DNA of 64,000 nucleotides from Angiostrongylus vasorum (GCA_018806985.1 JADANN010000404.1:372001-436000); one strand, 5' to 3'; positions 11,801 through 23,654 are shown, numbered from the stretch's first letter. The notes: generated from the letters alone by a model not told the origin. Made by a program: numbers and translations.

Positions 11801-14800
11801 AGATGACAATAATCTCACAAGACAAAGCCTTGTATACCCTTCCGGTTTCCTAGAATATTCATCATGATTGATAGAACAATGCTTTCAGGTAATAACAGCA
11901 ACAAAATAAAAGCACAAAAAGTGATAGTCATAAAAAAAACAAAAAAATGAATCAGTCACACTATTTAGATATTTCATTTTCCTTAAAATTCACCCTGATG
12001 CTGTACTCTTAGACTGAAAACGCAACAACAGATGTACTCTTCACAGTCGAGACTGGAAAAGTTGACTACTTCCGAACTGGATTCATCCTTTCCTTTACTA
12101 ACATCAGCAATGCATCGCTTCCGAGCCAAGGCAACAAGTTACCTTCTCATTGGTAAGCTAGTTTTTTCCATCGATATTTATTTCGACGTCATCACCATTC
12201 GGGTAAACTACAGACCATTTTCCATAAACTTTCGTCCCTCGTGGTCATTCCTCGCAAAATTTTCCACCAGGTGAGGTCTTCGAATATTATTTGGTGATGC
12301 AAAACTCGTTTTTAGCTGTGAATACAGCCGATTGACATAGACGCCACCGTCCACTTGGTAGGTGGGTAGCAAACGACTCATACATCGTCTTCGGGTCACT
12401 TTTACCCTTATTGTCACCTTTATCTCTCACTATCTCTTCCCGCCTCGTGAATTTCCCACTTCGCTTCGCTTCCCTACGTGAATTCCTCTAAATATTTGTC
12501 GACAGTCTGAACAGCACAGTCTAACTTGGTCTGATCTGCACTGGCCACATTTCAGAAGACACCGTTGAAGCCCTCCATTGGTACTGCGCGAAATCTCCAC
12601 GTTAGTCGTGTGTCAATCAAACTTCTCAAATCTATCGCAAACTACGGAGTGGACGGTTGAGTCAAATTGATCGATGTAGATGCATTACCACCTGATCGGT
12701 TACTTCTTTAGGAAACCTGCTGAGCGCAGCTCATGCTGATTTTCTTTGGCATAGTTTCTCCTTTACATCGTTTTCTAAGTTATCCGAGCACCTTAGCTGC
12801 AACTAAGTCCAGTTCCTGTGAACTATTTCGGCTTGTTTACTATCACCGAATGGATTTTTTTAAGAATTAGATTCCGTCTAGATCTGTGCTTATTCCTATC
12901 CCTTTTGCAGTTCTCTTGTGCTTTAGGGCCATGGTTTCCTCTTCAGTGGCACTTCTCAGAAGCACAGTTATGTTTTCGACAAAGCAAACGTTTGATTGGC
13001 GCGTGCTTCTTTTTCATCTGAAACGAGTAGCTTTGTTATCCACTGAAATACGCCAGTGGACCCCGTTGAGAATAAAGATGACATCGACCCTCTTCCTTCT
13101 GTACAAATGGAAAGGAATTCGTGAACTTCTTAGGAGAACTATACTTTCATGCTGTAGTTGAACACTATTGTCATAGTCGAGAAAGGTTGAAACAACAGGT
13201 GAATGGGAAACAACCAAAGTTCTCTAACCCTAACCACGGCTTTTGCTTCATATATGCGGCAGAATGCCTCTCTGAATCATGCTTGTTCAAGGTTTGAGCT
13301 CCATTCAATGTTTCTGATATTGCCGATGGTGGCAAACTTGCAGATCACAACGAACAAGTAGATCGAACAGTAGTTATATCAGTGACTACTTCCTTCTAAA
13401 TATACGCCGCAATATATTTGAAAACTCACTTTCATCTAATTTTGGGGTGAGCACTCAATCCTTGTTGTGTTGGTAAGCTTACACGAGTTTGGCAAAATTG
13501 TTTTCATTATCATTAAAATTTCACTGCCATCACTTTCTCCAGAGCCGAAATGATTCGAGTTTACTGTCCACACTAATTATTCGCTGCTTCCTGCTTCCAG
13601 GCTGTCTCCATGAAAGCAGCTATTTTTGAATGAACAATTACTTAAGATATATTTATTTATACGATCTTACAAACTGATCTTCTTTAGCTGATGCGAGGTT
13701 GGTATAGGTCTTCGTTGTCGTTGTTGTTGACCAACAACACCAACAACAACGACAACGACAACGATGACCTATACCAACTTCGCATTAGCTAAAGAAGATC
13801 AGTTTGTAAGATCATATAAATAAATATATCAACTATCTATGCCGAGGTTTATAGAAAGTCGGTCTTTTGAACTACTTAAGAACTGTTCCGTCCAGAACGG
13901 AATTGCCAAATAAAATCACTTCTTTCATGTGTGATCTCATTCCACTCAAGTCAACTCAATATGGCTACGAAAATCCAATTATCGGAAGGAAAAGGTGATG
14001 TGAACCTGAGTTTCGAAATGCGGTGACTCAGAAGAACACCATGGTGTCGAAATTTTAAACCACAATAGAGAGATTTTCTAACAACTTCGTGTAAGCTTCC
14101 TAGTACAGGGTGATATTTTACTATATTTGCTGAGAGAAATGCGTCTATTCAGTAGCTATCAGCTCGAAAGAAGGTAATTTTGGTGTCGCGTCGCACAGCT
14201 TGAAATTCAATGCTTTTTCTCCGCAGACCTGCTCCCAAGTCGGTCCTCCAGATGGGAATTCGACGTGCTTATTCCTCAATTGGGAATCCGTGATCTGCAG
14301 GACGGTTATGAAACAAAAATGATACCAATAGGAGCAAGTCGTCAAAGTCGAGCAAGTCGTTTTATGTGGTCAAGATGTGATCCAAACTTTAATTGAAGAA
14401 CTGAGGCGTGTTTGACGCAGCATTCGAGTCGATGGAGAACAGCTTAAACTATTCGATCAAGTCTTCCTCAGAATGCCGTCGTTATAAAAAAAGAAAAACT
14501 GGTGCCTTCGTTTTTTTCCAGAGTGCTCTGACCACAAATGATTAATATAAATGATGAATCAAACTTCTGCACCCTGAAGGTGTTGATCACACGTTGTTCT
14601 CATGTTGTGACTGCACGGCAAGGGAACGTCAACCTCGATTGACGACGTAGACGGAGGCTTTCAATATGGCTGACACCTTGCTTTTGGTTTAGCTGATTTC
14701 TCGATGTAGCGTCACTAGAGAGTTTTCAACTGGTCACCACAGTTTGTCGTCAACCTTTGCGGATGTTAGTGAGGTTTCTACTTTGTGACTAGGTAGCTTT

Positions 14801-17800
14801 CTGGTGATTTTTCATTATTCTTGGTTGGGTTTTCGGACGAAATTCTTTCGAACTGTTTCTCAGCTTGTGAAGTACTACTACGGGATGAATCCCATGCACA
14901 GCTCGGTACATAGAAACAGTCCTCCAAAGTGCTGCAAATCCTGCTTCTTATTGATACTATTTACAAGTTCCAAATCAATAATGTTTTAATGTAAGATGAC
15001 ATTTCCACAAACATATACGCAGTTGAGGTGGCCGGGAGCCGAAACACCCGAGTGCAACAGCAGCACTGCCTTAACCCTTGAAGGAACCAGTATGTTTTTT
15101 TTTCACAATACTGTATTTTTTTTTCGACTCTTTTAAAACGTGTCTTATTCCTGTGATAAATTTAGATGGTGATTTTTTCAAGGCATTCATTGAGAAAAGC
15201 GATTCATTGCCCATTTTTATTTCGGATGTATGCAGGTTTGCTAGATCTCTTCACGTAGATGAAAACTACTTAAAATAAAAAAGACTACTTCGTTTCTTCA
15301 GATCCGTAAAATTAAAATTTGAAAAGGAAGTATCAGTCATGGGAATCTCAGGATATCGATTTTTCTTGCCACCTGAAGAGTTTGATTATTCTCAACCAGA
15401 AAATTGTGGATTTTGCAATCCGAACACGCTGAGCAGGTACGGCGCCTATGATCGACCGGTGAATAGTTCCTGCTTACCAACGGGTCTTCTCGACATCAGT
15501 GGCTGCAAGAGAAGTGCGTTCTCCGTTTTTCGTTTTCTTTATTGTTTTCTGAAAAGCAGATGGTTAATGAGTTGTTCTAAATGAAAATGTGCCGACCGAG
15601 CAATCATGACTATTAAGCGAACTGCTGCACAGGCAAAAGCACAAAGCAAGGTACTTCGAATTCCCCTTTCACTTTAATCACTTGCATATTCATCGTTTGA
15701 TAGGATAGAATTTTGTTAAATATGATCCTCATATTCGCTCCTCGTCGAAATTAATAAACTCCCGAAATGACCAACTAAGGAAAACAGATGACAACAAGGA
15801 AATTATATTAAACGTGGGAGAGCGGTGTCATACTCACCCAAAAAATATCGTGCAGCCTTTTAACTGTTGTTTCTGAAAAAAAAATGTCAACTCGTTAGTT
15901 ACTAATACCTTCTACTACAGTGTTACTTTGCCCTAAGCAGCAAGATGAAAGCACGGAAGGCGATGTACAGCGCCCAAAGTTCGACTTTCCGTCACCTACC
16001 AAAAAGCTCTCAGTTGCGCATTGGGGAAAACGCTCTACAAGCCAGAAAAGCATTAAACGTCCGTGATTTGGATACGAGGCCGTTTCAAATATATTGAACT
16101 ACGCTGTAACTTACACAGATAGTCGGACCCAGTCAACATGAGCAACTTGGATGCCCTCCCTGCATGTCGTCCTTTTAGCTTCCACTGTAAAATGACATTG
16201 CAGAAACTTTAATTCCGCCTAATGGGCACCATGGAATACTATGTCGTAGCTCTGAGAAAGAAAACATAAAGCAAAAGATCACTTAGGTTCTTCTCCGTTA
16301 GTTATTTCAATGTCATTTCAGTACATGGTGCGCTAAACGAAGATCTACAGGCTCACGTATAGTAGCTTAAATGAATGAACAACATATTGTAGCAGAAATA
16401 TAAACAGAAGATAAAAGGAAGAAGAAGAGGCATTAAATCGCTAAATTCGATCTCAAAAATTGAGATGAAAGCGGTCATCATTATGAAAAGCTCTTCTGAG
16501 ACACATTTCATGCACAAAACAAAATCGGATTCCAACATCTCATATATATTGCCATAGTATGGGCTATAATGCTTCAAATGAGGTGGGGATAGGGGTACGA
16601 TGCGAAAGCTCACTAGAACAAAGAAGAAAATAAGACCGAAAAAAATAAGCGACTAATAAATTCGAAGCACAACACTCTGCCGAAGACTGCTGCTTACCAA
16701 TGTGGCGATAACCACTGAACAGACCAACGCCTTGGGGCTGGATTCCACTAATGGTAGAGTAGTGCTAACTAATCACTCTGAAGACGAAAATAGAAGCTAC
16801 GATTTCCTACTCCAACCTGAGCAAGCTCTAACGTTTTACTATGGCACACTCTGCATTGGAATATTGCTTCGCTGGTTGGCTTTACTCATATCAAAGTCAA
16901 CGTCAGTTCTATAGAATACCACGAAATGAGGTATCAACGGAACCTCAAACTGCTTCTTCGCATTTCGTAGGTTGATTTTCACTGGAGATGATAGGTGTAT
17001 CCACGTAGAGGGCAAAACATAGCGTACCACGTATTCTACAACGTATCAGCGAAACCCGATCCAACAGTAACAGACTGATGTGTTCTGCTTACCGAGATCA
17101 GCAAAACTTAACTTTCTACGGGTTATTTGACACGAATAGCACGGCAAAGTTGAAGTTTACCCACAGAACAATGAGTCCGGCTGCAGCGCTATGTTCTCCA
17201 TAAGCCTGGATATAGCAGCTTTCATACTACCACTTGTTTCGGAAAATAATGCACCGTGGCAACATCAAAATACCGTCACAAATGCACAAACGATAGGAGC
17301 CGTAGCTATTATCCATAAAAGAACAATAGAAAAACTACGAATGTCACCTGCTCGGAAATTCTACTTCCTTTTACCGAAGAACTCTGTCCACATAACCCTA
17401 CTTAGTAACTCAACTAATATGTCGAGCAGCACAAACACAGTAGAACTAGACAATATCATTGCAAACCTTCTTCACTTTATAAAAGCTACTTACATAAAAT
17501 GTAGGCGACATATCTTCTGTTGGAAAGGGTCTCTGATCGAGAACTGATCATCGTGGCTGGCTACTATCCAATCCGCTTACTAAGTTAAGCAAACGTACAA
17601 GTATATCAATAAATCCAAGCAAAGAATATTTTCTAAGAAATTGTTCAGCATCGAAAAGGGTTCGTTCCTAATGCCATGTCACACCCACTAGTATGGAAAC
17701 TACTTTTTCTGCCAAAGCGCATCCCCGACGCCAGTGGTTATAAGACGAGATAGGAAGGGAGAGATGATATACTCTGTTTTCACACTTTTTGCCTAATGGA

Positions 17801-20800
17801 AGCCAATTACTTTCATTGATAATGCAGAACTGTGAAAAACATGTATGTCAGTAGTTGTATCAATCGTGAAATGAGCTGTGTCCAAAAAGACCGTAAAAAA
17901 GTGGAAAACTATACGAAATTTGTTCTAAAACGTGTTCTAGGTCCAATTATAATCTCAAAACCACATTTCTACCAAGCAAGTGACATTGTTAGATCATTCG
18001 TCCCACGATTCAAGCCGTCCTATGGAAATGATGAAACGACACTGGATATAGAACCAACAACTGGGACTGTTCTGGCCGCCAACAAACGACTTCAAATCAA
18101 CGTCCTTGTTAATCAATTCCCGACAATCGGGTACGTGATTTTTAAAAAGAAATTAATAGTCCACACGATTAATGTGGTTGCAGATTAATGTAGTTGAAGT
18201 TGCAGAAGATGAAGACAATTGTCATCTATGGTAGGAATGTCCGTTACAAAGTCGAACAAATACGTTGACCCCCATATGCTCACGATAACTGATACGCTCA
18301 ATAATAATTGAAAAGAAATTTTCTTGCCATGTCCTTCATTAACAATACAATATCAGAATCTTGGGAGCAGATTACGTTTCTAAGACCAAATGTCTGTTGT
18401 TTTCACAAAATGAGGAATATTAGGTGTACAAGTTTACCTCACGGATTCAAAATCAGTCTTGATTTCTTGCGAGTTGAAATCTGAACAAACTTTGCAGTTT
18501 CTTTCCATAAAATAATTAGTTCCTATGAGCGCTTTCAGGTGATTGTGTTCTCCCTTCTGTATTGAACATTTCTGACGATCATGGCTAAATTTCTGAAACA
18601 AATTTAAACGGATTCGGACAGTTATATCGTCAGCCATCTAACTCTTAACTAAGCGTAGGAATCACTTCCGTCACAGTAATCGCTGCCGCTGTGGAAGATT
18701 TTTTTATTACTCTGCAAAAAATTTGCCTTCAATTCAAAACCTCAACAACGTTCTTTGGCCAAAACTTGGGAACTCATGAGAAATTCTCTATCATTTCAGC
18801 AAAGGTTCTCGGAATTCTAGGGTGAACCACATTCAACCAGTAATCAAAGTACTGATGAGACCGAAAGACTGGAGATCCTAAAATCGTAGCCGAATGCGTG
18901 CAAGAACTTGCCTGCCTCTATGGGTTGCGATTGCAAAACAATAAAATGAGTAGAAAAGATACAGAGCTCTGGTGATATACGACAGTATTATGCAACTAAA
19001 TATTTTCCAACAGCTAACCCGTATTTCGTTTGCCTTTTCAGGTTCCATGTGTCAAAACTAATCCTAAGGTTTAAATTAACTCAAAATCACCTTTATAGTG
19101 ATGTCTTTAACACAACAATGTTGAGTCCTCTTCGAATCAAATATGAAAAACATTAAAATTCCATAAGGGACATGTTTAGTGCTGTGCTTAGAGGTGCCCT
19201 GCAACACACACTTGATCATTAGTTCGATCTTGGCTCTCGGGCTCACCCTGACTTCCATCCTTCCGAGGTTAGCAAATTGGTGCTGGACCCTGTCTGAACG
19301 ACATCTGCACAAAGGTGATACATGAGTAGCCCACGGAAAATGTTATACAGACCACATATACATTGAACGATCTCTACGAAAAAATCGAGTGCGTAGCTCG
19401 TGCTTCAGAGATAGATCAACGGCGAATACTTTATTTTTACTCTTTATTCAAAGGTTCCATTTATAGCGCCTACAGCGTCATCCGACCAGGAGCGTACCCT
19501 CTGGTGTGGTTAAACGAATCATTTTCAATGGACGAGGAAACACGAAATGATCTCAATTCTAAGTTGTTTCAAGTAAAGAGAACTGTAGAAATCAGCTGCT
19601 GGTCTGCGATCGGTGTTGGAGGTGAACAGTTCTTCAATTCCTCTTTACCTATTGCGATTCATTACCAAAATTTATCTAAATTTTTCAACTTGTTCCAAAA
19701 CCGTCACATTATTGAAGCATCGCCAGAGATATCCGTGTAGCAAATTCTTTTTGAAAGAGAAACTTCTTAAAGTAGTGAGTTCCAAGTCTAATGACCACTA
19801 TTATTAGAACCAGGTAGTGCATTTTTAAAATCTATTAGTCAAGTTTGACCACGAACCAGTTGGTGCAAGAATTTGTGCGCCAGGTCAATCCTGTGAAAGA
19901 AAGAGATCCGGGTGATATTTTTAAAGGTAAAATGTAAATGGATGGAGGATTTTTCATATGGTACCACATTTGCACGCTAACAATGTTTGGTTTGTCCAAT
20001 TAGCTTGCATTTTTTATGTAACATTGACCTTCGTCTTGGCGGCAGCAGTTCGAGACCATGTTATTTCACCATGTTCGGATCAAATATGGTTCGTGTTTGT
20101 CTTGCTGTTTTTCCAAAGCCTTATCTATTACTGAGGTGATTGCCTATAGATCGCTTATACATCTCGTTTCGCATGAATGCTAGCAAATAAAATGAGGAGA
20201 ATTTCTCCCAACTTTAACCTGTATTTCTCTTCTATTTTGGAAAATCCAGTTCATGCTCACATCTATTTCCATCATTAATCATCACGTCGTTTTGTTTATG
20301 TTGCATAATAATTGAGTTCTGTAACTCCAAGCATTTTCCATTTGTATTGCCACCCACTGCATTCTATTCTTAGGAGAATCTCGTGCTACATCTCACATCT
20401 ATAAAGTAATGCTGTTAGCAAATTGCTGGTAAAACAGTAGCTCTCGACTGCCAAGGGCACAGTTCTTCATCTCAGCGGTGTTTTGGACCCTCCCAGATCA
20501 TGAATGATTGTAACCAAGATTTACATCTACATCTTCTTCACAAAGTAGGCGTACTAGACAGCTTATTCAACTTCTCTATTATTCATTTCAAGGTGATGCA
20601 AGCTTCTTTATTCACTTCGTTTTTCTGGGGTGGACTAAAAACCCATTACCTTCGACGTTTTCAAGAAACATCCTAAACTATTTTGTTCTTTGTAAGTGAT
20701 AAGTTGCCTGCATATAAAAACTTTTATAGAATTCCAGCGTTGCTGACAAGGCTGTCTTCCTCAGCTGTTGTTAACATTTATTAAAGGGCAAATATTAGAG

Positions 20801-21111
20801 CTTACGAGAGCTGTAATCCTAATAAGTGTTCCGAGCAATCTCGATACGTGACTCTCTCTTTCACAATACCATAGGTCACTACCGGTACATCACTTACATT
20901 GTTCATATTTCTTGCTCTATTGTCCATTCTACAATGTTATTTTAGAATCCTATGTGAGAGTAATACTTTCCGAAGGTTAACGAAAAGAAAACATAACGGA
21001 CTCTTGTGTTTTCCGCACTGTTTCGCTTCTTATTACAGTAAAGATAGAGCGATAAAAGGACCGGCGTTGATCAATCCCCTGACGGATGCGCCATGCATTC
21101 GACTTTATTAA
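5868..21111 (+). CDS. CD36-family (SCAV, class B) scavenger receptor, N-terminus not found
   Basis: CD36-family proteins are two-span glycoproteins that bind lipids and lipoproteins. Recognised exons: 5868-6023, 6105-6275, 6350-6490, 12013-12152, 15166-15235, 15302-15513, 17941-18130, 19476-19572, 20875-21111. They encode, in CD36 order, the 'NFTDDGEKMQF' strand, 'DTVTVPDISFF', 'PFVTV' joined to 'TVDELLFSGY' (the LLWGY block), 'VLFTVETGK', 'FKAFIEKS..FISDVCR', 'GISGYRFFLP' with the cysteine cluster ENCGFC...SSCLPTG, 'LDISGCK', 'IISKPHFYQA', 'LDIEPTTGTVL', 'YPLVWLNES' and a C-terminal span 'TLFIFLALLSIL'. Phases match at every seen junction except 12152/15166, where one exon (start phase 2, end phase 1) is missing. 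NFT, NAS, NAT, NIS, NSS and NES are candidate N-glycosylation sites. The 5868 acceptor is poor, and the first membrane span and GPY region were not found upstream. No stop interrupts the joined exons. Confidence 0.85.
6599..6664 (+). pseudogene. Possible decayed duplicate exon of the scavenger receptor
   Basis: After an acceptor 'TTTCACACAG', a frame reads 'NDYDKTNFEIDITTSKG'. This resembles the CD36 segment that the exon at 12013-12152 encodes ('NATTDVLFTVETGK'). Its phase does not fit the upstream exon, and a SINE-B copy starts right after it. It may be a leftover duplicate exon, or it may be chance. Confidence 0.3.
6668..6935 (+). repeat. SINE-B copy (forward)
   Basis: The head has a clean B-box, 'GGTTCGATCCC', preceded by 'CATGACGAGCACAG'. 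The body continues with 'AAGCCTCTCATCTCACC', 'TTGACCAGCATTC', 'CCTCTAGCAGCAGCC', 'AAAGTTGGAAGACCTTCGTG' and ends at 'GAGAAGTGCTGGGA'. It lies in the receptor gene. Confidence 0.7.
7676..7759. repeat. Perfect 42-bp tandem duplication
   Basis: The 42-base unit that begins 'TGTTTTCATCTCTTTTTCAG' is present twice without a mismatch (7676-7717 and 7718-7759). The absence of mismatches suggests it is recent. Confidence 0.9.
7805..11215 (-). mobile_element. Decayed RTE-clade non-LTR retroelement, nearly full span
   Basis: RTE elements encode an AP endonuclease and a reverse transcriptase and copy themselves by target-primed reverse transcription. On the minus strand, high to low coordinate, I read a 5' region (about 11215-10870), an endonuclease piece with 'NTVYDTREELFLETCNN' (10.3-10.5 kb), the linker 'ELIRQRGIGRATGSRQFTPE' (9.45-9.71 kb), the reverse transcriptase core 'QLHHVRFADKIVLIIPN' (8.4-8.65 kb; the FADD motif reads FADK) with 'KIGLRVNLTKTMF', and a 3' end 'EPIGLLMRTTEVNG' (7.83-7.95 kb). 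Stops and frameshifts split every domain. The element sits in the intron between the receptor exons at 6490 and 12013, opposite to transcription. Confidence 0.85.
11455..11650 (+). repeat. SINE-B copy (forward)
   Basis: The head reads 'CATTGGTTAGTGACGCCGTC' and then a B-box-like 'GGTTCGATACCC'. The body has 'GGCTATCTCCAAGAATGCAA' and 'TTCGACCGGCATTAC'. It is truncated before the last third of the element. Confidence 0.65.
12170..13640. other. Receptor intron, no recognised element
   Basis: This stretch lies between receptor exons. It should also hold the missing exon that ends near an NGT-like site, but I could not find a frame with the right phases and residues. Short open frames here show no family resemblance. 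Confidence 0.4.
13646..13830. repeat. Foldback (long inverted repeat) of RTE 3' tails
   Basis: Two arms of about 90 bases are near-perfect reverse complements around a centre at about 13737. Each arm, read outward from the centre, goes 'CAACAACAACGACAACG', 'CCTATACCAACTTCGCAT', 'AAGAAGATCAGTTTGTAAGA', then AT-rich sequence. The same order, more diverged, lies beyond the RTE 3' end near 23.66-23.76 kb, so each arm looks like an RTE 3' tail. Confidence 0.85.
13840..15165. other. Receptor intron, no recognised element
   Basis: I see no repeat or exon here that I can name. The frame on the minus strand at 14145-14345 has no recognisable motif. Confidence 0.4.
15514..17940. other. Receptor intron with unassigned open frames
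   Basis: Plus-strand frames at about 15.92-16.08, 16.70-16.92 and 17.19-17.55 kb are open for 50-120 codons but match nothing I know and lack clear splice borders. They may be remains of another mobile element. Confidence 0.4.
19573..20874. other. Last intron of the receptor gene
   Basis: The intron joins the exon ending '..SKLFQ' to the C-terminal membrane exon through the acceptor 'AATACCATAG'. I see no recognised element inside. Confidence 0.5.
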
Positions 21112-21150
21112 CCATCGCAGGAGGTGATTGAATCATCGTTGGAGGTGATC
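21062..21150 (-). repeat. SINE-A 3' fragment used as receptor C-terminus
   Basis: About 85 bases match the 3' end of SINE-A: 'GGCGTTGATCAATCCCCTGA', 'GGATGCGCCATGCATTCGAC', and a 'CATCG..GGAGGTGATTGAAT' block. The receptor reading frame runs straight into it and stops at TAA 21109-21111. Confidence 0.75.
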
Positions 21151-21794
21151 CGCAACGGTAAAGATATGCCTGTGAACAACCGATAGAGGAATCACGCCTA
21201 CTTTCACACTACGATTTTATTCAGTACATGTTCGACATGATCGTAGACGAATTTTACGAAAAGTTGGCAATCGTATGACAGCTGTATGCTAGCTTTCAAT
21301 GCCTCCCTCGCTTCTTCATTGTCTACTGTAGCTATCTGCACTCCACTGTTTCGATATCCTTAGTATTGATTGACACTGCAACTAATGCTAGAACAAGAGG
21401 TTACCCAATGCTTGAACCTCATCATTCCTTGTTTCGTGTGGACTGGCTCTTTCGCAAGTTTCATCCTTTTAAAGGTATTTTTTATTTCTAGTTCTTACAT
21501 GCGCTCGGTATATTTTTTAGTCCTTATGAAGTCAAACGAAGAAAGATTGACTGGATAGAGCCCGTCGTGCTCACAGGCTGCAGTGAAATAGGGACTGCTG
21601 ATAGCATACATTTAAATTGTTGAGCTTAGATGAGGTTGATAAACTAGGCTTATCCGACTAACGTTTCCAAGTCATCATTTTCACCGGCGCGGATGATCCG
21701 AATGGTTGGACCATGGTTTGGAAGTTATTGCAGTGCTGGTTGCATCGGCATAGCTAAAACAATGCTGACAGAAAGGCAAAACAACGATCTCGGT

Positions 21795-21932
21795 TGGCGT
21801 GGTGGATAGCATCTGAGCCCCCGGTAAGGGCAAAGGTGTTTCAAACCCCACACGGGGTCTTGCGCTTTTCTCATATCTCAGCATCTCTATCGTTGTATTT
21901 CATATCATACCCTGCCGTGAAAAAAGAATAGG
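21795..21932 (+). repeat. SINE-C copy (forward)
   Basis: A tRNA-like head has an A-box-like 'TGGTGGATAGC' and a B-box-like 'GTTTCAAACCCC'. It is followed by 'CATATCTCAGCATC' and 'ATACCCTGCCGTGAAAAAAG'. The last two blocks also occur in the array at 30.3-33.2 kb and in the copy at 33.27 kb. Confidence 0.6.
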
Positions 21933-21984
21933 CGTAAATAGAAGTTAAAACATTGTGATTTCGTAAGTTGGGACTGCTGAGATA

Positions 21985-22150
21985 ACCGCAACGATGCTGA
22001 GATATTTGCAGAACTCAGGAGCGCAGGTGTCTCCGGTGAGCAACGGACACGCCATTACCATTTCCAGGGAGTAGGGCCGGATCCCCCCCACACCTGGGGT
22101 CTGGAGTTTTGCAAATATCTCAGCATCATTAAAGTAATTATACTGTTGTA
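21985..22150 (+). repeat. SINE-C copy (diverged)
   Basis: The sequence carries 'GTGAGCAACGGACACGCC', 'GGGGTCTGGAGTTTTGCAAA' and 'TATCTCAGCATCATT', the SINE-C order. A partly palindromic 'GCTGAGATATTTGCAGAACTC' precedes it. Confidence 0.5.
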
Positions 22151-22154
22151 ACAA

Positions 22155-23285
22155 TTAACCGTACCGAAAGTTCGTCAAAAAAGACAGCTGAGTCACCACT
22201 AGGTGATATCGACCACCAGACTGCGTATTTCGCGGAACACGATCAATTAATCAGTGATAGTTTCGATGAGGTCATTCCACCACCGTTTTATACTAATTTC
22301 AACCCATGGACTTTCTATGAGAAAGTTCTTCCCTATGGTGTTCTTCTCCACTCCACCCCCCCCCCACCCTCCCAGGCTGCGAAACGCATTTTAAGGCGGC
22401 GAATATTTAAAAGAAGCCATCGTTTATCTTGAGACGTGGATTACCTCAGAGCTACTCGTTTGTAGCAGCGCCGGCTGGACTTATTCCTACCGCATACGTA
22501 CTCGTACTCCGTGCTTGCATAGTGTGCAGATTTTAAATATGTCGGTAAATTTGTTGTCGTTCTTCGTCGATTTTGGATTTTGAACAATCGGCTTCATTCG
22601 CCATGTCTCTGTTCAGTGCAAACTTTATTATTCAGATAGAAACCTTAGCGACGGCACATCTTTGCAAGCAAGGATTTATCATTTTTATCATGCCAGTCTG
22701 CTAAGCTCTTGGAGATGGTAGACATTCCGGAGACTTTGTAAGCAACGAGTTGGTTATCGAAGACTTTTTCAGCGAGTATTTTTAGAGGTAGAAATGTCTG
22801 TTATTGGCAACATGTCTTATGACTTTGCTAGATTCTCAACTATCACAGTGTTTTCGTGCCATAGGAGCTCAGGCGTTGTCATTCAACAGAATAGATTCCT
22901 ATTGTTCTAGCAGTTAGGCTAACCTTTGGGAACTGTTTCCTTGAATCATATTTGTCTAAACACAGAAGAAATATAGTAGGATGCTAGAAAGAATCAATTT
23001 TTCTTTGCAAGTCACAATGTTATCAAGTAACGGATAGTTTTACTGCACCAACAAATCTGGCAAGGTCTCCATAGCGGCGATTTATTCTCGCCATTCGTGT
23101 AACCAACCCGGCCGTCTTTGCCCAGTTTTTTTTTCTCATCCTCCAGTTCAGATGTGACGTCTTAAAGTTACTCTGTTACTTAAACTTAATCTTACACCCT
23201 CTGGAACAGCGTTGTACATGCACTTTGCTTTAAATATGAAGTCTTCAAATGCTCATTCTCTGTGGCAGAGAGTGCTCGTGCGCTA
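22155..23285. other. Spacer, no recognised gene
   Basis: It contains a C-rich run near 22355-22372. A minus-strand frame near 22.53-22.62 kb ('MANEADCSKSKIDEERQQ') could be an exon of the neighbouring minus-strand gene, but its phase could not be tied to the exon at 23291-23547. Confidence 0.35.
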
Positions 23286-23290
23286 CTCAC

Positions 23291-23547
23291 CTTTAAGGAT
23301 CCGGGCTATGTCACCGCACTGTGGAAACCGATGTGACTCCGCATGACGCTTAACGATTCGCTGGTCAATTTTAACCTTGATAGATTCGTAGCTGTTACAC
23401 CCTATTAGAGCCAACTGGGCTTTTTTAGCTCGCCGCACACTATAAGCATCATAGCTTCCTTTGCGCTTGGCACGCTTTAAGGAACTGATGGCCGCCTGTG
23501 AACGCCACGTGAACATTGTGACCAACCGGCTGCCCAATCCTCCAAGT
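23291..23547 (-). CDS. Internal exon of an unrecognised minus-strand gene
   Basis: The exon is well bounded, with acceptor 'TATCTTTCAG' before it and donor 'G|GTGAGT' after it. It is open for 257 bases, giving a basic segment that includes 'AAISSLKRAKRKGSYDAYSV' and 'RIVKRHAESHRFPQCGDIA'. The charged, helix-like composition and good splice sites argue for real coding sequence. It starts in phase 2 and ends in phase 1. I do not recognise the family. The exon at 27154-27417 on the same strand may belong to the same gene, but its end phase does not match directly, so at least one more exon would lie between them. Confidence 0.5.
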
Positions 23548-23599
23548 CTGAAAGATATGTGAAAGCATATGTGAACAAATATGTAAAAATTTGGACACT

Positions 23600-23611
23600 T
23601 GCAGAAGATTT

Positions 23612-23654
<43 letters not shown>

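Noticed and set aside
16702..17547. Two plus-strand frames (70 and 118 codons) inside a receptor intron, considered as Pao/BEL-type retroelement or extra exons
   Set aside because: No protease, reverse transcriptase or integrase motif and no CD36 resemblance; splice borders are absent.
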